A stretch of 64,000 nucleotides of DNA from Aurantiochytrium sp. KH105 (GCA_003116975.1 BGKB01000012.1:372001-436000); one strand, 5' to 3'; shown: positions 11,263 through 21,637, numbered from the stretch's first letter. The notes: a model not told the origin generated them from the letters alone. Program-made: numbers and translations.

Positions 11263-11441
11263 GCCGGCGCGGAGAGGCGACTTCGGCGCACACTGACGAA
11301 GCGCAGGGTCCCCGCGCGCACCTCTCGAGGCACACACTTCTTCGCGCGCGAGCGCACACTTCGGATAGGGTGCGCGCGAGGACTCAAATTCAGCGTCGAT
11401 TCTCGGCCCCGGAGATGCCCTGGCGCCACCGCTCTGTTGCT

Positions 11442-11485
11442 GATGCGAGGCGATTATGATGCGAGGCGATTATGATGCGAGGCGA
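11442..11485. repeat. 16 bp tandem repeat, 2.75 copies
   Basis: The unit GATGCGAGGCGATTAT is at 11442-11457, again at 11458-11473, and its first 12 bases again at 11474-11485. Confidence 0.9.
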
Positions 11486-12815
11486 GGCGATCGACGTGCA
11501 GCCGCGGCAGGCTGAGCAGACGCCGCAGGCGCCACAACGTGATTCTGCGTGCTGGCCATGGCCGGGTGCAGGCAGCTGCACCTGCTGCTGCAGTTCAGAA
11601 GCGGTGGCTGCGGCGGCTCGGGCCAAAGTGCGCGCCGCGGCGGCGAATTTCTCACGCGCGGCGACGCCTTTGACCACAGCGACCAACCGTCAGTCGCATC
11701 GTGCCCCGCCTCGTCAACACACCCTGCCGGTTTCTCATCTCATGGCAAGGACAAGGCAAAGACACAGTCGTCGCGCGGGACTTTTGGCAACCTGGCGGCA
11801 CGGCTTTGGGTCCTACAGCCCCGGCAACGTTCCGGGCGAGCGCCGCGGCGAGGAAAACCCACGCCCGCCACCGGGTCGTCCCAGCCCTCCCCGGCCGCGC
11901 AACGTGCGCCGACCGCTGCTCTCACGTGGCTGCTCGCATCGCGCTCCGACCCAGTGCTACGTAAGTAAGTTGAGGCGCGGCGTGGCGTGGCATGTGGCGT
12001 TGAAGGTATCGCTGGAGCCGCCGCTCGCAGTGCTGCTGGCCGTACAAAAAAAAAGCCAAGAACCCTGCCCCTTGCGGAGACAATGTCGGGTCGCCTGCCT
12101 GGAGAGACGCGCACGAGCAAACGAGGCCAGGCCAGGCCAGGCCAGACCAGGCCCAGACCAGCCTGAAAGAAGAATCAGCCACAGACCAGCCAGACGAGGC
12201 CAGCGAGACCGAGGTTCTTGCCGTCAGTTGAGCGCTCGAGTAGAGTCCGGCGGGCGGTTTATCGCCCGCAAAGGGCGCAAACCACCCCAGTGCGGACTGA
12301 CTGACTGACTGACCCTCTCACTGGGACAGAGCGGAGGGGACCGGAGGCAGGCGTCCCGGTGCGCAATCACGAGCGCGGGTGCGAGGGAGGAGGGGGCGCT
12401 TGACTTGACGCGACTTGTGGGGCCGTTTGCGGCACTTGCGGGCGGCGGCACGCAAGTGGGTTATAGGCGCCGGGAAGGGCGCGCTCGAGTGGCTGGCGGC
12501 AGGCCGCGCCAGACAGACTCGCAACTCGGAACGCGAACACGAGACCAGCAACGTCGACGGCGACAGCGGCGGCGGCAAGGACCGGGAGACGGCGGCGGAG
12601 AAGGCGCGCGCTCGGAGTCGCGCTCGCCGGCCGCTGGCGGGGGATCTGGCCTGCGCCGCGCGAAAAGGACCGAGCGGCCGCTCGACCGGGGAGCGGATCT
12701 GGACGAGGGAGAGGGGGCGCGTGCCGCTGATCGCGCTGACGTGAGCCGACCCGCCTCGAGCGCGAGGAGCGCGAGCCCGGCAGAGCAGAGCAGAGCAGAT
12801 ATAGGGAGGGGCGCG

Positions 12816-13559
12816 ATGGCGTTCGCGATGCGCGCCGTGCGGAGAGCCGCCATCACCAACGTCGCGAGGACGAAAATACCGCCTCGCGCGAGGTGGACCA
12901 GCAGTAAGGCCATGGCTGTGGAGCCGGCCGGATTGGGACTCGAAAACCCTGTCCTTGCCAGCGCATCGACGCCGACGCCTGCGCCGTCATCACCGCCCTC
13001 GCGGCTCCTCACGCCGCTTTCGAGCTCGGCGCAATATGACGAGGACACGGGGCCTCGCACTTTTTACGTCGAAGAAGGCGTCTCTGTGCTTAGTCTCACG
13101 AGCAATCGCCGCATTGACGCAACAGCTTTTCTCTCGGGCGTCTTCCGCACCATTGTCGAGCACGGAATTCAGGCGGACATGGTCGCGAGCTCGGTCAGCG
13201 ACGTGGCTCTGGCCTTCAAGCACCGCACGCAGCAGAGCAACCTTGAGCCCGACCTCACGGAGCGTATCGCCGCTCTTTGCAAGGCTCTCGAGCCTATTGG
13301 TGTGCAGAGCTCTTACACGCAGGGCCATGCCCTCATCGAATGCGAAACACGCGGCTCGAACGAGAACGGCCCATGCGAGTTTCAAAGTGAAATTTACCGC
13401 GTTTTTGCATCTCACGGTATTCTTAGCCATCTCTTTGTGAGCCAGGCCTCGCAACGAGACCCTTCGCAGGCCGCCCTTGTTTCCATCGTTGTTCCAGAAA
13501 AGGACGTTGAGTGCGCGGTCCAGCAAATGATCCGTACCGAACTTTTCGTACCCGCCTAA
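12816..13559 (+). CDS. Stand-alone ACT-domain protein, aspartokinase-regulatory-like
   Basis: A 247-residue protein starting at MAFAMRAVRR. The first ~50 residues are rich in Arg, Ala and Ser, as in an organelle presequence. From about residue 85, VSVLSLTSNRRID, then FLSGVFRTIVEHGIQADMV, then SVSDVALAF matches the ACT domain at the C-terminus of aspartate kinases, which binds lysine or threonine and signals to the catalytic domain. A second ACT-like unit follows (FQSEIYRVFASHGILSHLF). There is no amino-acid kinase domain, and the reading frame has no room for one. It may be a free regulatory subunit or an amino-acid sensor. An upstream in-frame extension to 12405 exists but is Arg/Gly-rich and unlikely to be coding. 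Confidence 0.65.
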   Translation: MAFAMRAVRRAAITNVARTKIPPRARWTSSKAMAVEPAGLGLENPVLASASTPTPAPSSPPSRLLTPLSSSAQYDEDTGPRTFYVEEGVSVLSLTSNRRIDATAFLSGVFRTIVEHGIQADMVASSVSDVALAFKHRTQQSNLEPDLTERIAALCKALEPIGVQSSYTQGHALIECETRGSNENGPCEFQSEIYRVFASHGILSHLFVSQASQRDPSQAALVSIVVPEKDVECAVQQMIRTELFVPA

Positions 13560-13974
13560 GCGTATCCGCACAAGGCTTGGTGGGTATCATTTCCCAAAGT
13601 GGAGGAGGGGCAACTTTTCATTTTCGTTCAAATTCCTCCTCTCTCTCTCCTTCTGTGCCACTCGTCCGCACGAAGGGGAAAAAAAGAAATGGAACTCTGC
13701 ACTCCGCTCGTTACATTGCGGAGCGAGCGCACTCTTTGATGCTCTGATCCACGTCCTTTTCTTTTTCTCATTCTGTACAGGTCACCACCACCACAGTGGC
13801 CGCCCTCTACTCCTGTCATTCATACATTTTTCTCCCCCTGACGCATGCTATACACACAAACAAACTAATACTCAAACAAACAATCAAAAACGAAGACAAA
13901 GAAAGCGATCTTTGATTACACTTTTTCCAATGTATTGCTCCGTCTCACGCAGGAAAAAACAACCCGCGTCGCGC
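13560..13974. other. Convergent 3' intergenic region
   Basis: AT-richer sequence between two convergent stop codons, presumably both 3' UTRs and polyadenylation signals. Nothing else seen. Confidence 0.6.
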
Positions 13975-15513
13975 TCATTTTGACAATATCTTGCCCGTCT
14001 TAGATGCCTTCAACGCTTTACTTTGCTCCCGTCTTCGCTCCTTGTCTCGCTCGTTGTCCTTGACACACTTCTGCCGAAAAGCCTCTCGCTTTTCGACCCG
14101 CGCCGACGATGCCAACAAACGATCAAAGACGCGACGCGCTTCCGTTTCTGAATTTAAACCCGTCGCGTCCATGACTCCGCCGCACAACACAAGGTGAGCT
14201 GGAAGTGGCTTGTAAGCACAAGATATAGTCTTGACGCCAGGTGAAAGCGAACTCTCACGTTCAACACCCAGCGCCGCTGCCATGGCGCGCTCGGCCAGGA
14301 CTGCCTGCTGCGCAATTCGCACGCGACGCATGTGCTCCATCGTATCCTTCATGTCCTCTTGAAGCCGTTGTGGACCACCATATGCCTGGATCGCCTCGTA
14401 TACGAGCTCGTGTCGTCGAAAATCGTACTCGTCAAACTTGCAATTCTCCTGCACCTTTTGTAGACAGGCCATCAAACACAATAGCGAACCGGACCGTAGA
14501 CTCACCGCATGCAAGCCCGTTTGATTCTCGCGTTTGCCCCCATACTTTTGAACGCACCGCATCACCTTCGTGCACGTCGCAAAAACCCGTTCTCGGACTT
14601 GATCTGCCGCCATCGGAACAAAGACTCGCTCGTGCACTGTTTTCGCTGAAGACCACGATCGAGCTGCCAGCGCAGCATCGTCTGGCGTAGGCACCGTCGA
14701 TGGTCGAAGCGTCCCCCACTGCGGAAGCTCGACGCATTCCGAAGGCGACGCGCAAATCCAGTTTGCCAGCTCCCGATACAAGCCAGCATCAATGAGAGCG
14801 CGGACCCAAGGCTCTCCAGTGGTCGCCATACAACGTACTAGACGAAGAACCAAGGATAGAACCCCCGGACTGTCTGCGCGTCTCGCGGCCGACCAAACGC
14901 TAGGAAGATAACGCGCCGCCGTCCATGGTGGGACAATGTCTTGCCGATGCGCGTACGCAGCCAAGAGGCCCCGGAGGGCCTGGGCCCGTACGGCCGGACT
15001 CTCGTCTTCAAGAAAGTTGCACAACTTGCCAATATCAAGCTTCTTTGGAGGATGCAACCCGGTGAGGAAGTCGGCCACAATGTCTCGCTGCCGCATGTAT
15101 ACCGGCGACGTTTGCGCTCGCGCTCGCTCTGACTGTGTCATTTCTGTATGACCCATCACGACCGGGGCTCGCGGTACGGCGCAAGTTCGCGCTCGTTTCT
15201 TCGACCCTGTTTTCCTTTTTCGGACCTTTTGCTGGCCTCGGCACAGCGTATTGCTTATTTTTCCTGAACGCTGCTGCACTGCAGGACTTGCTGACCTTGA
15301 CGGACTGGGCGAGGTTTTGCAACGACGTTGTTGTTGTGTCCAAAAGTCATCATGCGACTTGTTAACACGGACATTGGGCATCCGCTCAAATGATGAGCTT
15401 TTACGATGGCTTCGAGCCTTCGCCGCAGACGTCTTGGGCCGCGCGGCATCTTCCTCGCATCGCGTGCCTTCAGCAAAGTCGCCGAGCACATCTGCCGTGG
15501 CGCATCTTTCCAT
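13975..15513 (-). CDS. Hypothetical protein with ARM/HEAT-like helical region
   Basis: A 512-residue protein not recognised as a known family. The ATG at 15513 is preferred: the frame continues upstream only through a TTG. Residues 1-140 are basic and Ser-rich, probably disordered. From about 145 there are amphipathic helices in an alternating pattern (FLEDESPAVRAQALRGLLAAYA, then VLSLVLRLVRCMATTGEPWVRALIDAGLYRELANWI) that reads like ARM/HEAT repeats, with a basic Lys/Arg-rich helix at the C-terminus (about 465-512). It is divergent from the Psf2 gene, separated by a transposon remnant. No function proposed. Confidence 0.6.
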   Translation of the reverse strand: MERCATADVLGDFAEGTRCEEDAARPKTSAAKARSHRKSSSFERMPNVRVNKSHDDFWTQQQRRCKTSPSPSRSASPAVQQRSGKISNTLCRGQQKVRKRKTGSKKRARTCAVPRAPVVMGHTEMTQSERARAQTSPVYMRQRDIVADFLTGLHPPKKLDIGKLCNFLEDESPAVRAQALRGLLAAYAHRQDIVPPWTAARYLPSVWSAARRADSPGVLSLVLRLVRCMATTGEPWVRALIDAGLYRELANWICASPSECVELPQWGTLRPSTVPTPDDAALAARSWSSAKTVHERVFVPMAADQVRERVFATCTKVMRCVQKYGGKRENQTGLHAVSLRSGSLLCLMACLQKVQENCKFDEYDFRRHELVYEAIQAYGGPQRLQEDMKDTMEHMRRVRIAQQAVLAERAMAAALGVERESSLSPGVKTISCAYKPLPAHLVLCGGVMDATGLNSETEARRVFDRLLASSARVEKREAFRQKCVKDNERDKERRREQSKALKASKTGKILSK

Positions 15514-15780
15514 AATCTTTAATGCAAACGACGCCAAATGAACAACCTTTGGAGGTAGCTAGCTAGCTAGCTAGCTTCGTCACAGTAACGAAGGAGAAAG
15601 ATAGTAAACCACCTCTATCAATTGATCGCCAGCCCGCACGTCCGTCCGCACGCACGCACGGACGTACGCACGCAGACCGTAGACTCTCGCGCCGTGAGGT
15701 CCTGGTTCTTCGCGCTTTCCACCCATGTATACTTGATCTCGACTGCGACTCGCAAGACGCTCGCCGGAATGTCGACAATA
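15514..15780. other. Short intergenic stretch with (TAGC)n run
   Basis: Upstream of the ARM-like gene. A self-complementary TAGC run lies at about 15555-15576, and GCAC-rich short repeats at 15635-15675. Confidence 0.5.
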
Positions 15781-15796
15781 GAGTTGACAAAAGACA

Positions 15797-16683
15797 TTGT
15801 CGCAGTCGCACTTGGTGGTGAATGTTGGATTGCCTCCCAGAATGGGGGCACTTNAGTACACGAAGCGAGCTCGTGTGATGCTAAAAGATGGAGAGCAAAC
15901 AACAACCTTTCAGCCTTTTGGTGCGCTGCTCACGGTGTTGAATGAGCACAACCAAGCTGCTTATGTGCGCGCTTTGCGTGACGGCGAAAGGATGATCGAG
16001 GTGATGGACGCTCTTGACGATTTTCGCCAACATCGTGTTTTCATGGATAGCAAGGACTATCAGCCAGAATGTATATGGATCGACAACTGCTGCAAGCAAA
16101 GAAATTACCTTCAGAGTCTCTGGCCTGGTGTGAGAGTCTATGTTGACGCCTTCCATTGGCTCAAGCGCTGGGATAGCGTCCTGCTTCCAGGGCCTGGGCA
16201 TCCTTTACGTGGGCTATTTTCGCAAACAATGGCCGATGCTGTCTTTGCAGCAGACTTGAGTCGTGCCGCGAACTTTACATTCAAAAAAGGTGACATCATG
16301 AGACGGCAGGTGAGGCCGAACTTGCAAAGGGTGCAGACGCGTCTTCTAAGGCTGGCCAGGGTAGTTGCCGTAGTCGTCGCGGCAAGCGCAGAGCAAAGCG
16401 CCAAAAGAAGAAGGCCCCGGCTACGTCCGATTTATTTGCGATAGATAGGTGGACAGGACCATCCAATTATTATGGTGCTCAACCTCTCGACAACACATTT
16501 GATTGCGGAATTCATGTCATGATGACGATGGGCGGGCTAGTTCCTGGCCCCAGCATGGATGAAATCAATAGGGCATTGCAACCGGAACCAGGTCGCAATG
16601 CGATCCCACAGAAGCGTTTGGCTGTGCAGATTGCTTTCGCTGAGCTCATTCTTGATAGCATTCATCACCAATCTTCCCTCTGA
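15797..16683 (+). mobile_element. Decayed DNA transposon: DDE-type transposase and Ulp1-like protease remnants
   Basis: Two consecutive coding blocks survive. Block 1 (about 15797-16290, frame 2) contains WIDNCCKQRNYLQSLWPG, then VYVDAFHWLKRW, a pattern typical of the RNase-H-fold core of eukaryotic cut-and-paste transposases in which D-x-CC and D-x-FH carry core residues. Block 2 (16294-16683, frame 1) is basic, then has NYYGAQPLDNTFDCGIHVM, the Q-x-N-x-x-DCG signature of C48 (Ulp1/SENP) cysteine proteases, Cys codon at 16504. Some MULE and KDZ-type elements carry such proteases, so the two blocks probably come from one protein broken by a frameshift near the A-run at 16284-16290. The N-terminal half, terminal inverted repeats and target duplications were not found. 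Confidence 0.65.
15797..16683 (+). pseudogene. Frameshifted transposase / C48 peptidase pseudogene
   Basis: Frame 2 runs open to 16444 but loses protein-like composition after about 16290. Frame 1 is closed by TGA at 16291-16293 and is then open with coherent coding to the stop at 16681-16683. An undetermined base (n) at 15854 lies near the upstream edge. Two lesions plus missing 5' sequence mean it is non-functional as read here. Confidence 0.6.
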
Positions 16684-17152
16684 TCCAGCACAGTCCCATG
16701 ACAAGAGCTGTGCCCAGTAAAAGACAGAGGGAATTTCAACGGATAAATATTTTAACAAGATCGTGTATTTTTTCATTCATTGAAATGGTCTAAAGTTCGC
16801 ACGTGGCGCCGCGACCGCAGATCGTTAAGTACTCTTAGTGTCTCACTATTGAGTACCCCCAAAGTAATGGTCTATACGAATGGAGCACTTACCACTTGGT
16901 CCAAACGTGCTTTGCGCGGTCACGGCGACGACAGTTGCGTGCTCGCGCTCTTTCGAGACCCGCGGCGCCGCGACTTGCGCTGCGACCGGACTGGCGTCGC
17001 GCAGCAGCACGCAGCGTTTGCCCGCTTGTCCCGCCACGCGGAGCTTGAAAGCCCCGCGGCAGCGCGCAAAGTAGGCCCACGCAAGCAAGCAGCAACCTAA
17101 CGACCGAGCGTACGTAGCCCTTCTCCTTCTCCTTCTCCTCCTCCTCCTCCTC
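16684..17152. other. Upstream region of the Psf2 gene
   Basis: No gene seen. It ends in a pyrimidine-rich (CTTCTC/CTC)n tract at 17118-17151, directly abutting the start codon of the Psf2 gene, and likely forms its 5' UTR. Confidence 0.5.
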
Positions 17153-18040
17153 ATGACGACCGCGACAACGGCGAGAGCGGCGACGGCGGGAAGGCTTGGA
17201 AATAAGGAGGTGGAGTTCCTCGCAGAAGATGAGCTGGTGACCATTGTGCCTCGATTTGAAGCGGACGTCTTTGAGATGATCGGCGGTCGCTTTGGGCCCT
17301 TCGTGCCTCAAACCCCTGTCCAAGTCCCGCTTTGGCTCGCCGTAGAGCTGCGAAAACAGCAAAAGTGCCAGATTCAGTGTCCCTCATGGATGACAGTCGA
17401 AGAGCTTCGCGATGCCAAGAAACATGAAAAGGATCTCAATCAGGAAGGGTTCAAGAATCTGCCCTCGCACTACATGGAAATCTCAAGTCTTTTGCTCCGA
17501 CACGGCGCAGACGATATTGAAAACGTCAACCTTGTCCGCTCGCTTCTTGAGGATATTGAACAACTTCGTCAGTATCGGATTCGCCAAGGTTTGCACAGCA
17601 TGGCTGCCGAGCAGGTTGTCACCGTGCCACATTTTGTCACAATGACCAACGCATCAGCCATGGAGATTAACAGTATCCGCGATGTCTTGCTGTCATCGCT
17701 CGAGCGATTCTACAAGATGCATGGCGAACGCGACGCTGCCATCTCTTCCTCTAACGAGATTGTGCCAAAGGTCGAAGCCCTTGAAGAGGAGAACCAAGAG
17801 GAGCAAAATGTCTCCGGCTTCCGCCGCAGCAACACGGCTGAAAACAATGCTGGCCCCGTTTACCAGGGCAATGCCCGTATCCGACGTGCACAGGCGGACC
17901 GGTCACAGTCACAGTCACAATCGCAGTCGCAGGATGATGATGGCCTCGTCCCGCTCGTCAGCTCGATGCCTGCGACACAAACATCCTACGAGTCAGATCT
18001 CGACGAGGACGACATCAGAGCAGCAATGGAGCAAGATTGA
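17153..18040 (+). CDS. PSF2: GINS complex subunit Psf2
   Basis: A 295-residue protein of the GINS tetramer (Sld5-Psf1-Psf2-Psf3), which joins Cdc45 and MCM2-7 to form the CMG replicative helicase in the nucleus. The hallmark VEFLAEDELVTIVPRF lies at about residues 21-36, followed by IGGRFGPF, VPLWLAVELRKQQKC and the helical block LPSHYMEISSLLLRHGADD, all as in Psf2 of animals and fungi. A MEINSIR motif near 160 matches the conserved C-terminal 'MEIN'. Typical Psf2 is about 185-210 residues; here about 100 extra residues form an acidic, disordered tail with five consecutive SQ pairs. Start codon precedes the conserved block by a short Ala/Thr-rich leader. Confident. Confidence 0.95.
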   Translation: MTTATTARAATAGRLGNKEVEFLAEDELVTIVPRFEADVFEMIGGRFGPFVPQTPVQVPLWLAVELRKQQKCQIQCPSWMTVEELRDAKKHEKDLNQEGFKNLPSHYMEISSLLLRHGADDIENVNLVRSLLEDIEQLRQYRIRQGLHSMAAEQVVTVPHFVTMTNASAMEINSIRDVLLSSLERFYKMHGERDAAISSSNEIVPKVEALEEENQEEQNVSGFRRSNTAENNAGPVYQGNARIRRAQADRSQSQSQSQSQDDDGLVPLVSSMPATQTSYESDLDEDDIRAAMEQD

Positions 18041-18342
18041 AGATAAATTCAATCTGATGCGTTTCATTGCAAGTTGCTCTGACAAGTCTCCTTTCATTGC
18101 TTATACAAAGACAGTATCCCGACGCACGACCAAGCTGCTTCATTCAGTATGGTCTATAACAAAGCCTTTATAATCGTCGCGCCACGAGCTTCCTATGCCC
18201 GAGGCCTATTGAGCTGGCGGCATGTAAATCTGAATTGATGTTTGACTGTGACTTTTTAGAAATCCTCCCTCCTTTTGCCAAGCTTGGTGTGCAAGAAAAT
18301 CTTGTCCCCAGAGCCGTACACGTCGAATACAAAACGAATTTG

Positions 18343-18378
<36 letters not shown>

Positions 18379-18640
18379 TCCTACCATATCATTCACCGCG
18401 CCGCTTTGCCTCTGCGCTTAACCTCCAGTGAAGCTCTCAGCGTCCTCGTCGTCTTCCTTCATGGCACGGCACATTTTTTATTTTATTTTTTGCGCCATCA
18501 TCATTGATGAGCATCACATCATCACGCCTCCGACCGGACCGGTCGAACAGCAAACCCGAGTTCGTAGGATCCGCCTGCAGCCGGCGGGCGCGGCTTGGGG
18601 CGAGGGCAAGGGCCAGGACGGCCGCGGAAGGACTGCAACC
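18041..18640. other. Intergenic / promoter of RhoGEF gene
   Basis: No gene seen. It contains a (CT)n microsatellite at about 18344-18374. Between 18428 and 18640 the RhoGEF frame is open upstream, but without motifs or a convincing ATG. Confidence 0.5.
18344..18374. repeat. (CT)n microsatellite
   Basis: About fifteen CT units, 270 bp upstream of the RhoGEF start codon. Confidence 0.9.
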
Positions 18641-18815
18641 ATGCCGTGGAAATGCGAGTATTGCACCTTTGTAAACTACGGGGACTCCGCGGAGGCGTGC
18701 GAGATGTGCGGTGTGAAGAAGAAGCCACAGCCGCCTCGGGCCTTGCGGCCACGGCCGCCTGCGCCGGGCGCACTGGAGAGGGATCGCCTGCAGCTGCAAA
18801 AACAGCAGCAGCAGC

Positions 18816-18849
<34 letters not shown>

Positions 18850-18858
18850 GCTGCGAGA

Positions 18859-18889
<31 letters not shown>

Positions 18890-21391
18890 CAACAACAAGA
18901 GGCAGATCAACAGCAGAATCTGCAGCAGCAGCAGCAGCAACAACAACAACAGTCAAAGCAAGCGAAAAGGAGGTCTGGCCCCGTCGACGAGGCCATCGAT
19001 GGTCTTTTCCAGGGCGGCATGGATGAGCGCACTCAACTCCTCGAAGAAATTCTCGAGTCTGAGCGCACCTACGTCGACAGCCTTTGCGTTCTTGTAACGC
19101 ACTTTCTCCAGCCCATCGAGCGAGAAGTTCGGGATGGAAGCAAAATCATCACGGAAAAGAAACTTCAAGGAATCTTCTCAAACGTCTCGCAGCTACTGCA
19201 GCTCAATGTCGAACTGCTCCGCGTCATGGAGCTCGAGCTTGCCAACGCCGAGCAATTGCGCAAGAGGGCAAACTCGATCTCCGACACCAATGCCGGTGGC
19301 GAGGACGTCGCGCTTGCCATCACAAAGGCCTTCAAGGAAATCATTCCCTACTTTAAAATGTACTCTTGGTATGTCAACAATTACCCCACCGCTGTCGAGC
19401 TGCTCAAGCACGAACAGGTCAATAACAAGCTCTTTGCAAAGTACCTCGCCACTCAGCATGCGCACGAGATTTGCCGTGGTCTCGATGTTGGCGCCTATCT
19501 CATCATGCCAGTGCAGCGGCTCTGCAAGTATCCCCTTCTCTTTGGTCGCTTACTCAAGGAAACGCCGCCAGAAAATTCTGACTACGAACACATCAAACAA
19601 GTCACCAAGGTCGTCAACGATATCACAGAGGTTGTTGATCTTGACCGTGATCGCGCCGAGCGCAGCCTGCGTGGCTTTGAAATTGCAAACTTTCTCTCTT
19701 TAGAGGCCATCTCGCGCCGCCTCGAAACCAAATTGCACGTTTTGCAACCAGGTCGTGTCTTCCTGGGAGAGTGGACTTGCATGATCTCTCGCTCCTTATC
19801 CAAGCGCCGGTCCGCAAGCGAACCACAAAAGCAGCGGACCATGTTTCTCTTTTCGGATTCCCTCATCATCGCCAAAAAGGGTTCCAAAGGCTATGAAGCG
19901 CGGGTTTGGATGAGTCTCGACCACGTCCTTCTCGGGGATCTGTCGCCATCGAAATCTGCCTCCAGTTCCAACTTGCCGCCAGCAGGTGGAGTGTCTGAGC
20001 CGTCGAGTCCGGCGAGCTCGACGCGATCCGCCTTTAACTGGACGCCCAAGCTCATTGGTTCGGCCAAACGCACTCTTCTGGCCTCACAGAATACTACATC
20101 GTCGACAAGCTCGAATCCAATCCCCAGTCTCGGGTCGACCCTGTCTTTGGCGTCTGCTGGCAGCAGTGATAATGGCAGCACCGCGGGCGAAGGTGGACCC
20201 GCACGTACATACACTTTTTCCATTATTAACGAGTCCAGTATGACCCTCGCGCGCCTTCCATTGGCGCGAAGCCGCTCACGCAAGAGTGGCGTCGAGACCT
20301 TTACGTTCTTTTTCGAAGACGATGCGGAGCGTCGCAAAATACATACAGAGCTAGACAACGCTATCATGGGCCTCCAAGAGACGTCGCGCTCAAGACCACG
20401 TCCTCTAAGCACGAACAGCGTTAACATTATTGGTGGAGGTGCGTCGAGCATTGCAAACTCCCAGTCCTTTCGCGCACGGCCTCTCAGTGAGGGAAACTTT
20501 GCTCACTTACCTCGCAAAACACGTTCTCTCTCGCCGCCGCCGCCGCACAGCGGCGGTTCCAAGGAAGAACACGATCCATACCAGTCGGCATTCATCACAG
20601 ATGAAGACAATGATGATGACGAAGAAGAAGACGTTCATGCATTTGCTGATGGGGATGAAGCTGAGGACGACCAAGAAGAGGAAGAGGAGTCCGTCGATGG
20701 CATTGTCCCCACCTCTCTTGACCTCTCCCACGTACATCAAGAACGTGACCACCACTTTTCCGTCACTGTCGTCGCTCCATCAAGTTCAACGCAAAATGAG
20801 GACAAGCTTACACGTCCAGCAAGCGCTGCGGGCAGCCAAACGTACCGCAGGCCTTCATCTCGACCTCCCGCGCCAACGCGGGATGCAGGCGGGGCATCCA
20901 TGGCGCGAACGCCGTCACCGCGACCTGGTAGTTCAGGCGCTCAGGTCAATAAAAGGGCACAAGCAAAAGCAAGGCCTGTGGCACCTACTCATGCTTCATA
21001 CGCGAACAAAGCACGCCCAGCCCCACCAACAAAGACGACGACCCTAGCACCCAGCACAGATCTGCGCGCCATTTCGTCCTCCGAATGGGCGTCAGCGCCA
21101 AACAACGACGAAGTACGTCCCGCAACGCCAATCCGGCTCACAAGCAGAAGCTCAAGCTCCGCCTCCTCGTCGAGCGGGAGCGCCGTGAATCTCTTTGCAT
21201 CTAAACCAATCACCGTTGTGCAGCGCCCGGCTCCACTCGCTCTCAACCAGCCTAGCTCGCTAGCGACTTCGTCATCAGACCGCGATTCTCAAGTCGTGCT
21301 CGTTGATAAATGGTTCCCCGAAAGCAACAAGAACGGTTCTAGTAAGACGCAAGCGCGACGTGAGCGGCCACCAGCCCCAGGGGAGAGATAA
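18641..21391 (+). CDS. RanBP2-type zinc finger, DH-PH Rho guanine nucleotide exchange factor
   Basis: A 916-residue protein predicted to activate Rho-family GTPases. It begins MPWKCEYCTFVNYG with a RanBP2 zinc finger (two CxxC pairs, residues 4-25), then a long Gln-rich region (about 48-110). A DH domain follows: ERTQLLEEILESERTYVDSL, then FLQPIERE, and the diagnostic LIMPVQRLCKYPLLFGRLL at about 290. A PH-like region begins near FLGEWTCMI and FLFSDSLIIAKK, interrupted by a Ser/Pro-rich insertion of roughly 100 residues before FTFFFEDDAERRKIHTEL. The last ~300 residues are acidic then Ser/Pro-rich and disordered. The start at 18641 is chosen because the zinc finger begins there; an upstream in-frame extension lacks conserved sequence. 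It is convergent with the Arf-GEF gene, 246 bp between stops. Confidence 0.9.
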
Positions 21392-21637
21392 AGATTCATG
21401 CTGGCGCATGCTACTTTTCCAAAAGTCAGATTATAACACTAGCTAGTGATGTTCTTTAATGTTTTTATAATTTTCTTGAGAAAAAATGGGACGTTTGGCG
21501 CCGGAGAAACAAGGAGGAAATAGTTTTGAGTGCGGACCGGACTCCCAAAAGATGCTCGCGGACCTAGCCCGAGAGGCGCGGTTTTCCGTCCGCTTCTTTT
21601 CAAGGCACGCAAACGTAAAGTTGATGAATTACTTTTC

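Larger units (their letters stand above)
9724..12815. other. 3.1 kb non-coding region between FNT and ACT-domain genes
   Basis: Contains the 3' end of the transporter transcript and probably the promoter of the ACT gene. Open frames on both strands around 10181-10876 and 11472-12308 are Gln/Ala/Arg-biased and unrecognisable. Short tandem repeats are noted separately. No RNA gene recognised. Confidence 0.45.

Noticed and set aside
15618-15905. Minus-strand frame with VEIKYTW, superficially nuclease-like
   Set aside because: Short, crosses the undetermined base, lacks the other catalytic acidic motif.
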